From positions 124,001-188,000 of the forward strand of contig WQSX01000002.1 of the NCBI GenBank assembly GCA_009787625.1: a stretch of DNA of 64,000 nucleotides, given 5' to 3'. Each line of letters begins with the position of its first letter. Position 1 is the stretch's first letter. The notes below the pieces were generated by a model. The model had not been told where the DNA came from. It worked only from the letters and a program-made list of their open reading frames with translations, and made no database searches. Origin of the DNA: Oscillospiraceae bacterium. GTDB lineage: Bacteria > Bacillota > Clostridia > Oscillospirales > Oscillospiraceae. This document shows, piece after piece, positions 40,010-48,700 of this stretch. Both the position numbers and the translations under genes were made by a program.

Positions 40010-41116
40010 CTATAAACTATGATATTTTTTTATTTCGTCAACTCTTTCCTTTTGATGCGGGAGCAACTTGTTGTAGGTTGTACCCTCCATGGCATAAATG
40101 AACGGGTCTGTAACGTCAGTGGTCTCTCCGCTCAGCTCCTCTATGATTGCATGAGAACAAAATGGCACGTATACAGGGCAATAGCCACCCTCATGCAAGG
40201 CGACAAGCCGTCCCTGCGAGTGCGTTTCGGCGAGAGCCTTTACGGCTCCGGTCATGTATCTGTAGCCGTCAGCCGAGAGCATTAGGCGTGCCAGAGGGTC
40301 AAATATGCTTCCATCTTGACCTGCGGAGACTAAAATTAGTTCAGGCTTGAACATTTTCGCTCCGGGAATAACAATTTGCTCAAAAATATACTTATATACA
40401 GCATCCCCCGAACCTGCATCTATGGGGATATTTATGTTGTAGCCCTCTCCCTTGCCTGCACCTGTGTTTTCGAGGAAACCTGTGTTTCGAGGGTCAAGGC
40501 GATCTTGATGAATTGAGATAAAGAGCACAGTGTTATCATCGTAAAATGCAGCTTCTGTGCCGTTTCCGTGATGGGCATCCCAATCTATGATAAGAATTTT
40601 TTCAATCCCGAACACTTTCTGTGCATATTTAGCAGCTATTACTACGTTGTTAAACAAGCAAAAACCCATGCCTCTGTCTGCGACTGCGTGATGTCCGGGC
40701 GGGCGAGTCAGGGCATAGGCGTTTTTTATGTCGTCTCTTGTGACTACGGCATTGACCGCAGCGATTGCACCTCCTGCGGAAAGTTTAGCTATATCAAACG
40801 AACCCTTACCGACAATTGCGGAATCTCCGCAATCCTCACCGCCAAACTCACTGATACGTCTCACGTTTTCAATGTGTGCCGCGGTGTGATAATAGGCGAG
40901 CTGTGCCTCCGTGGCAGGTGTCGGCTTTATTTGCACCAGTTTATCCATAAGCCCGCTTTTTTCAAGCAGATTTTTGACTCTGCGCTTACTTTCAGGAGTT
41001 TCTATTGACCCGTGCTCCTCTAAATATTTGCTCGCAGGCTCAAACAAAGCACCGCCGCCGGCATTATGCCAAAAGTAGCTCTCATCGCATATAAAGGCTG
41101 TTTTACTATCTGTCAT
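40010..41116 (-). CDS. Histone-deacetylase-family amidohydrolase
   Basis: The 368-residue protein has all HDAC-fold motifs: RPPGHHAVADRGMGFCLFNN with the catalytic histidines, the zinc site DWDAHHGNGT and SAGQDGSIFDP, and the late EGGY tyrosine. Bacterial members hydrolyse acetyl groups from acetylpolyamines or acetyl-lysine; which one cannot be told. It follows lysA by 10 bases on the same strand, so the two probably share a transcript that starts before the tRNA genes. Confidence 0.88.
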   Translation of the reverse strand: MTDSKTAFICDESYFWHNAGGGALFEPASKYLEEHGSIETPESKRRVKNLLEKSGLMDKLVQIKPTPATEAQLAYYHTAAHIENVRRISEFGGEDCGDSAIVGKGSFDIAKLSAGGAIAAVNAVVTRDDIKNAYALTRPPGHHAVADRGMGFCLFNNVVIAAKYAQKVFGIEKILIIDWDAHHGNGTEAAFYDDNTVLFISIHQDRLDPRNTGFLENTGAGKGEGYNINIPIDAGSGDAVYKYIFEQIVIPGAKMFKPELILVSAGQDGSIFDPLARLMLSADGYRYMTGAVKALAETHSQGRLVALHEGGYCPVYVPFCSHAIIEELSGETTDVTDPFIYAMEGTTYNKLLPHQKERVDEIKKYHSL

Positions 41117-41126
41117 AGGATTGTCC

Positions 41127-42371
41127 TTATAACCCCTGCATGTTTACGAGCATTTCCTCGTAAGTCTCGCGCCTGCGAATTAACTTTACGCTACCGTCCA
41201 CGCGAATTAGAACCTCGGCGGGGCGTTGCCTGTGATTATATTGAGAACTCATGGAAAACCCATATGCCCCTGTATCAAGCACGCCAAGTACATCACGTTC
41301 TTTTAAGGGAGGCAAAAGCCTTTTGTTTGCAATGTAATCACCGGATTCACACTGATTGCCGACGATGTTCACAAGCACCTCGGCACCGGTTATTTCGCCG
41401 TCACGGTAGACTTCGACATCATGATGCGAGTCGTAGAGTGTTGGTCGGGCGAACACAGAAAATCCCATGTCTGTCCCCGCATAATTTACAGCTCCGAGTT
41501 TCTTGACCGCATGTACGGTTCCGAGCAATACACCACATTCAGCGGCGATGAACCTGCCCGGCTCAATCATGCAGACAAGCTCTTTCCCATACTGCGCGGA
41601 AAATTTTTGCATATGCTCCGCAAGGGACTTTCCAACCGGTTTTAGATCAAACGCTTTTTCGCCATCCTGTTTGTGATACGGAATATAAAAACCGCCGCCA
41701 AAATCGACAAACTCTAAAGTGTCGAATTCACGAGCTATATTTAACAGTGTAACAACTCCATCAATGTACAGCTCTTGCGCAAACTGTGAGCCGATGTGAT
41801 GGTTTATGCCAACAAGCTGTAGCTCATACTTACTCAGCAGAGCCTTCACTTCGGGGACATAAGCGGTTAAAATTCCAAACTTTGTGTCGTCGCCGCCTGT
41901 CACGACCTTCTCATGGTGCCCACCGCCTATTCCGGTGTTAAAACGAACAGCAATTTTACCGCCGCGGTTAATGCGCCCGTATGTTTCAAGTTGAGAGAGC
42001 GAATCAACGCTGAGTATTACATTTTTATCTATGGCAAACTTCATTTCATCTTCTGATATGTTGTTTGCTATGAAAAAGAGGTCATCCGCCTTATAGCCTG
42101 CCGCAAGTGCGGCAACAATTTCTCCTGCACTGCTCACATCGGCTTTCAGACCTTCTTCGAGGGCAATCGCCATGAGGGTGAGGTTTGAATTTGCTTTTAT
42201 GGCGTAGTTCACACGAAAGCCCGAATAGGGGCATAGCGTTTTCATAGTTTTACACTTTTCGCGAAAAACCCTTTCGTTATAGACATATAGCGGGCTTCCA
42301 TACTGCCTAATCAAGTCTTGCGGATTGTTGCCTTGGTAGAAATCAACGGAATTTGTTACTCTTTCACTCAT
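41127..42371 (-). CDS. lysA: Diaminopimelate decarboxylase
   Basis: This PLP enzyme makes lysine from meso-diaminopimelate in the cytoplasm. The 414-residue protein has the PLP lysine at 59 (NYAIKANS), the HHIGSQ and GGGFYIPY motifs and CESGDY with the catalytic cysteine contributed to the dimer site. The start at 42371 behind AAGAAGGA is chosen; the open frame continues to 42668 but runs through two tRNA genes. Probably transcribed from the promoter at 42637-42665 together with them. Confidence 0.95.
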   Translation of the reverse strand: MSERVTNSVDFYQGNNPQDLIRQYGSPLYVYNERVFREKCKTMKTLCPYSGFRVNYAIKANSNLTLMAIALEEGLKADVSSAGEIVAALAAGYKADDLFFIANNISEDEMKFAIDKNVILSVDSLSQLETYGRINRGGKIAVRFNTGIGGGHHEKVVTGGDDTKFGILTAYVPEVKALLSKYELQLVGINHHIGSQFAQELYIDGVVTLLNIAREFDTLEFVDFGGGFYIPYHKQDGEKAFDLKPVGKSLAEHMQKFSAQYGKELVCMIEPGRFIAAECGVLLGTVHAVKKLGAVNYAGTDMGFSVFARPTLYDSHHDVEVYRDGEITGAEVLVNIVGNQCESGDYIANKRLLPPLKERDVLGVLDTGAYGFSMSSQYNHRQRPAEVLIRVDGSVKLIRRRETYEEMLVNMQGL

Positions 42372-42448
42372 AAACTTCTGTCCTTCTTTACAATTACAAA
42401 ACCCGACTCCCTCACCTAAAAGGTGCTTGGGGTTCGGGTTTTGTGCTT

Positions 42449-42523
42449 TGGTGACCCGTACGGGACTCGAACCCGTGTTGCCGGCGTGAAAGGCCGGAGT
42501 CTTAACCGCTTGACCAACGGGCC
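42449..42523 (-). tRNA. tRNA-Glu(TTC)
   Basis: The 75-nt gene has acceptor arms GGCCCGT/ACGGGTC, anticodon stem CCGGC/GCCGG, anticodon TTC and encoded CCA. It lies between tRNA-Met and lysA. Confidence 0.97.
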
Positions 42524-42531
42524 ATGGGGTG

Positions 42532-42608
42532 TGGTAGCGGCAGCAGGATTTGAACCAGCGACCCTCCGGGTATGAACCGAATGCTCTAGCCAACTGAGCT
42601 ATGCCGCC
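42532..42608 (-). tRNA. tRNA-Met(CAT), elongator type
   Basis: The 77-nt gene has acceptor arms GGCGGCA/TGCCGCT, anticodon CAT in a TTCGG/CCGGA stem, and encoded CCA. The body resembles elongator tRNA-Met of Bacillus. The T stem (GCTGG/CCTGC) has a central T-T mismatch. Confidence 0.93.
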
Positions 42609-42636
42609 ACATATACCAAAGTGGATGCGGATTACT

Positions 42637-42665
42637 ATTATAGTGCGATGAAGTGCTATTGTCAA
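42637..42665 (-). promoter_or_regulatory. Promoter of the tRNA-Met/tRNA-Glu/lysA unit
   Basis: On the minus strand TTGACA (42665-42660) and TATAAT (42642-42637) are 17 bp apart, both perfect consensus. Confidence 0.85.
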
Positions 42666-42713
42666 CATATTTTTTCGGAATTTGCGAAAATAATTTAAGA
42701 CTTAAGACAGAGG

Positions 42714-42739
42714 AGCTGTCTCCCTGCTCCCCTGTCTTA
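42714..42739. repeat. Type A repeat carrying the stop codon of the giant gene
   Basis: AAGACAGAGGAGCTG and CCCCTGTCTTA form a hairpin; read on the minus strand the TAA (42739-42737) that ends the surface protein is the first part of TAAGACAGGGG. Confidence 0.7.
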
Positions 42740-45700
42740 GTCCTCATCGGTCAAATCTGTTACAGGTGCTTCGTCCTTGTCTTTTTTGCGTCTCTTGCCT
42801 AGGATGAACCACCACGCCGCTATAATTACCAACGCGGCAATCAGTATAGCAATCCACCATATATTGGAACTCAGCCAGTTCATAAATGAGAGATCCTGCT
42901 CTTCTGCTACATTAGAGATGTTATCAGGTGCAGGTGTCGCAACACCGCTGCCATCTCCTGAACCCTGCCCACTGCCGTTGCCTAGTTCGGGTGGTACGTC
43001 TCCGCCGTTGCCCGTTTCAGGAGGAACCTCGCCCACGTCTGTGCCGTCACTTTCGACACCATCGCTCTCGGTATCGTCTGTGTCCGAACCTGAGCCTGTG
43101 TCGCCTTGACCGGGTGGGTCATCAGGTGCGGGTGTTGGCGTTGGTTGTGGCGAGTCGGGCTCATCAGGGTAAATCGGCGGAACCACCGCATTATCTCCCT
43201 GAGCCCAGTTTGCAACAATGGTAACAGGCGCATTGGGCATAGTGAAACTTGTAGACCCTGCTGCGGCATTTGCGAATGTTACACCTGAGCTTGATGTCCA
43301 GTTTACGAATGTATATCCGGCTCTATCACCTGAGTTTAGAGAAACCGTTTCACCATATGAAAAACTTCTTCCGGTAAGAGGGCTTTGACCGGACGGGACA
43401 GAACCACCGGCGGGACTGTTTGCAATGTAAAGATTGTGAACTCGTGCAAACTGCCTTATGTTGAGTGTTGTAGCAGCAGTATCGTCAGGAGGGATAAATG
43501 ACGACACTTCTATAGAGCAAGTCCGCTCGTTAGGTTGGTTATTGGGATGGACAGTTATTGAAATAGTCAGCGTTGCAGAAGTTTCACTAATCTGAGATAC
43601 ACTGATGCCCCCAATGGTCACCATAGCACTCTGCGCCATGGCTGTAAATGCCGCTCTGACAGCATCTATGTTGTTGCCTCGGTTTAGGTCTGTTCCCGTT
43701 ATGTTGAAAACAGCGGTAAACGTCTCGCCCTCTCCCCGAACGTTCATAAGCAAGCTAAGGGTTTCCGGTGTGGGTGTGATTGATTGAATCTCAGGCGGAT
43801 GGAAAGTTGTGGCAGAAAGCGTCACAGTGGGCTCGCTCTGCAAATTTCCTGCATTATGTGCTCGAAGGTTAAAGCTATAGGTTGTGCCATAGGTTCCGAT
43901 AAATACACGGCTCGTTTCAGACGCCGGTGCCGAAGGAATGTTTCCGCCATTGATTATATACCAGATAATCGGAGCACCGCCTGTTAAAGCAGGAGGACTC
44001 CAGTTCAGAGTAATCTCTCCCGGATTTGGACCGGATTCTACGGTGAAGTTTGTCGGCGCATTTGGTCTGGCGATGGGAATGTCGACCGCAGGTGCAAGCA
44101 CGCTTCCGGTAAATGGGCTTCTACCAATTATTTCCGCCGATATAGAGGAATTGAAATCGCTGTGGTTAGAATTTAAAGTGTATACAAGATTGTTTTGATT
44201 ACCTGTTCCGATGACGGTGCCGCCCCTAAGCCATGTTACGTCGAATAAAAGCTCGGGTGGAGGCGATGGTTGCAACCCTGTTAAGTTTAAGGTTAAGAAG
44301 TCACTGATAACCGGAGGGTTTGACAGCGATGTGTCTATCGAAATGCTTCCGGAAAGAGGTATTGCACCAACCTCAGAAAAAGCGCTGTCTATATGCCCTG
44401 AGAAATTATTTACACCTGTTACACGAACGAAAATGTTTGTGCCGGTTGGGGTGATGCTCATATTGACTGTGTGATTGTTGCCTGTTCCTATAGATGTTGC
44501 CGCTCCGCCACCAACACTGCTGAACCATTCAACCTGTAGTCCTGAGAATGTAGGAGGCAATAACCCACTTGGCTCTAAACTTGCGATATTTGCCGTAAGC
44601 ACAGTGCCATCGCCGATTGCACCGGTTGTGGGGTCGAGATCGCTTGGAAATATGGTCACAACGCCGCTGATGGGGTGTGGGTTGATGGTGAAAGCGTTTG
44701 TCAGAATTGCCGTTCCGGTAAAGTTTCCGATTCCCGTCACAGTCACAACAGGAGTATCGCTTACTAAAACATTATTCGTAGTTGCAAAAGTGAAATCCGT
44801 GCCGTGAACTAAGTTTCCGAAAGGTGCCAGATTAACTGTCACATTTGCGGCAGGAGGATTTATAGCGGAGCCGCTGAACACGTAGCTACCGCTGACCGAA
44901 ACGGTTGCGGCGGTGATTGGTGCAGGTGTTATCTGAAATGTTCCTGATTGCTGCCCTGAAAAGTTACCGATTCCTTCAATTATCACGGTAGCTGTGCCTG
45001 CGTTTGTGTTATTTGCAAAACTGACAACTCTAAAATCTGTGTTTAGCACAAGTGGAATTGAGTCAAAAACGACAGTAACGGGAGGGGTCTGTGCATTGCC
45101 GGTAAAGACTACGTTGCCAACAGTCACTGTAGCACCAACAATTGACCTACCTGTAATGTTGACGGTTATGTCTGACGGTTGCGTTAGCGTATAGTTACCT
45201 GCATCGTCACCGCTGAGCAGAATGTTTGTGGTTACAGGCCTGTTATTCCCAATATTTGCATTCGCTATTGTGCCAAGTCCGAGAATGAATCCCACATCGT
45301 CGCCTGACACAACATTTTGCAGCACACCACCGGTGAGCTCAACGTTAAAGTTTCCGGATACAAACTCACGGTCGGTTGCTTGCACGCCTGTTATTGTGAG
45401 TGGTCTGTGTGTTATGTTTGCCTCTGCAAAGACGGGTTGGGTGCTCGGAGGCAGATAGTTGCTCGCATGTGTGCCACCTATTCCCCAGCCTGTGGCTGTC
45501 ACAGCGACAGGAACGTATCCGTCCACATCGTCAAAAATCACGTAATTACGCGCAAAGTTCACATTCCCCGCAGTTACGGTTACTACGTCGGGAGAAATAA
45601 CACCAACCAAAGTTGGAGCTCCAATAACGGTTGCAGAATCATCTCTGTCATAGACTTTATCGTTGACCGTTGCTGATGTTGCTCCACCGACACCCCATGT

Positions 45701-48700
45701 GAGTTGCCGTTGGGTGATTATCACTGTCGCGGAGCCGAAGAATGGATTGTATCCTGTACCGTGGCGAACTACTCTGAAATGTACTGTTACAGGGGCTAAA
45801 ATTCCTGAGGCTACAGTTGCATTTCTAAAGAGCGGATTGACTGTTGACCATGAGTCGCCCCCCGGTCCGCCTGATGTCTCACTGAAGTAGACAGTTCCAA
45901 TAACAGAGCCGTCTCCGCCTGAGTCGGTCACGTCAATTTGATGATTATTGCCGTCAAACACCACGTTTACAGAGCTTACATTTATATCACCGGATAAAAT
46001 GTCTATGCCCTCAATCTCGTATTCACCTATCCAAAGCCCTGTTATTGCAGTGAAGTTGGCACCCTCTGTAATATCTACAGTAACTACCACAGTTCCCGGT
46101 GTATTCGGTGGTGTAGTTGTGCGTGGACCGCCGTTTAAGCTGTACCAAATTGTTATATCACCAAGCCCGGTAACGCCACTTCCCGCAACAGCTGTCGCAG
46201 CCGGAGCGCCACCCGTTAGAAAAGAATCGTTCCACGTTGTTGGGTTAGCGGGTATGGTAACATCTAAGTGCGCTAAAGTCGGCTCTATTCGGGTTATAGT
46301 AAACTGACCGCTAAGGACAATAGGCTCGATTGTAGCAAGGTAGCGGGTTCCCTGAGCGATATTTACCCTGACATCATAGACTCCGACATTAACGGGTAGT
46401 GTGCTGCTCCATGAGCTTGAGTCTGTGCGGCTGAATTCAACGGTGATTGCACCAATACCTTCAGGTCCGGTTACAGAAACAGCGTGCCCCGATCCTGTGA
46501 ACTCCGCTGAAGCGGGTAGAGTATAGTTTAAGTCGGCAAGAGCAGGAATTCTTCGAAGTACGGGACCTACTGAGGCTGAATGTTGATTGTTCGGACCTTC
46601 GGTGTTATATACAAAGACACGAACGCTAATGTTTTGATCTATATCATCTGCACCGAGAACGTGAGTGTTTCCTGTTGCGCCACCGATAGCCATGCCATTT
46701 CGATACCATTGGAAAGTGAATCCGACTAACACAGCATTACCACCGGCAGAACCGGGCGGATCTGCATATAGACCATCGGTGTTTGCTGTCAGTGTTTCAC
46801 GATAGACCGCATTTCCGGTAATTGAGGGTGAACCACCGAGCGCCGCTCTCAGTGTGCGAATTGTCACCGGTCCGCTTGGATCAGATGCAAATTGATTTGG
46901 GTTTTCAGGAAATCGCGCATAGAATGAGTACTCCGTGTAAGGAGTCAAGCCTTCAAAAACAGGTGAACTCTGCCAAACAATGTTGCTGTCAACTCTTATG
47001 CCGAACTCTGCATCAGGAATAGCTGCCAGAGTGATGCTAACTGCAGTTCTATCGGTCATAGAAGGAACCGGAGGTGGTGATTGGGTCGCTCTGCCAACAG
47101 ACACAGAAACAGGGTGGTCGGCTACACTATTGAAATTGCTGCTATCAGCAAGCACAAATCTTAAATAATGTGTGTGCGGTCCCGGAACATTTCCGACAAG
47201 ATCAGTGGGAGTTACCCACTCAAATGTGCCGACTATAGGTGCAGTACCACCGCTTGGAGTATCATTGGGATTAACAGCGGAGCCACCGGGTCTCGCTACA
47301 GAACCTATAGTATCACCGTAAGTTGCACTGAAAGGTCCCGATGGCCATGTCACATAAGGTGTGGCAGGGTTTACATTGACAGGCACATTGTTAACCGTCA
47401 CCGTGGCAAAGTTACCAGTGTCTGTCGGTGTAAATGTCATGCTGTGGTTGTTTGGTGAGCTTGCAACATTGCCCACCGGAGTATTCGGACTCGTCCATGT
47501 GAAAACTCCGGGAACGTTGTCACCACCCACAGGGAAGACAGCGGAGCCTTGCCCGGAGGGTATATTCATATTAGAAAGCGTGTTTCCGAATATTGCGTTA
47601 AACGGCCCGGTTGGCCATGTCACAATGGGATCATCCAATGCAGTTAAATCTACAGTTATCAAAAGATTGGCAGATATACCATCACGAGTCACTTGTACCG
47701 TGAAATTACCTGTAACATCGGTATCTAAGGGGCGAGTGCTAGTAACTACTATAGTATCCTCATCCTCAGCAGAGCTGAAATCAATGTGGACATTGGTAGT
47801 CGGCAAACCACCCCAGCTTGTGACAGAAATCGCACCAACACCACTCACCGATATAGTTGCATTGCGATTGGCGTTGTTTATCGTTATGTTGTCTGGGTCG
47901 AGTGTTATCGGGCCGCCTTGGTTTATTGTGAGAGTACCTGATACATTATTTGCAATAATTGTTTCTACTGTGAGATTATGAGTACGGCTGTCTGTGTTTA
48001 GGGCATTGGATTGTATGGTGAGCGGAATTGTCACCGTTGCAGAAGTTTCATTATGCACAGCTATATTTACAGTGCTGTTTAGAGTTACCCAAGCAGGAAA
48101 CGAACCTGAAATACTAAGCGAATCTCTAACCTCTGCTGCATTTACACCATCAGCATACAAGTTCACACCCGTAACATCAAATATAGCTGTTGGAGACCCA
48201 CCATGCACAGAAACATTCACTGTGGGGGGATTTACTGTGATTGAATCAATTCGGGGCGGCGGAGTGAGGTGGACATATACCGGAACCTGGGCACTAATTC
48301 CACCAAGCTGAACTTCTACCATATCGTCAAAACGTATAGGAGTGACATCGGGGCGAGTTCCTGTAATGGTGACTCTGGTGTGAAGAGGATTTCCTCCGGG
48401 GTCAGGTTCAGTTAAATAAGTTAATCCTGTGGGCAAACCGACGAGTGTCACATTACCGGCAGCATTAGACTCAACAATAAAATAATCTGATAAACCGGGT
48501 GTTGCGTTTATAATTTCAACATCACCTATAACACGCAAAAACGGCAGGTCTACCTCTATCGTAAGCGTGGCTTCGACCTGATCACGCATGACCCGCACAG
48601 TAAATATGCCGTTATTAGTGTCGTTGAGTGGGTCGTCACTGGTAATGTTGATACCGCCGCCACTGGCGGACACTTCCAGACCGTCAGGCAGGGAAGCTAA

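Noticed and set aside
41127-42668. 513-residue frame for lysA
   Set aside because: The extra 99 residues are the translation of tRNA-Met, tRNA-Glu and spacer; the ribosome site supports the start at 42371.
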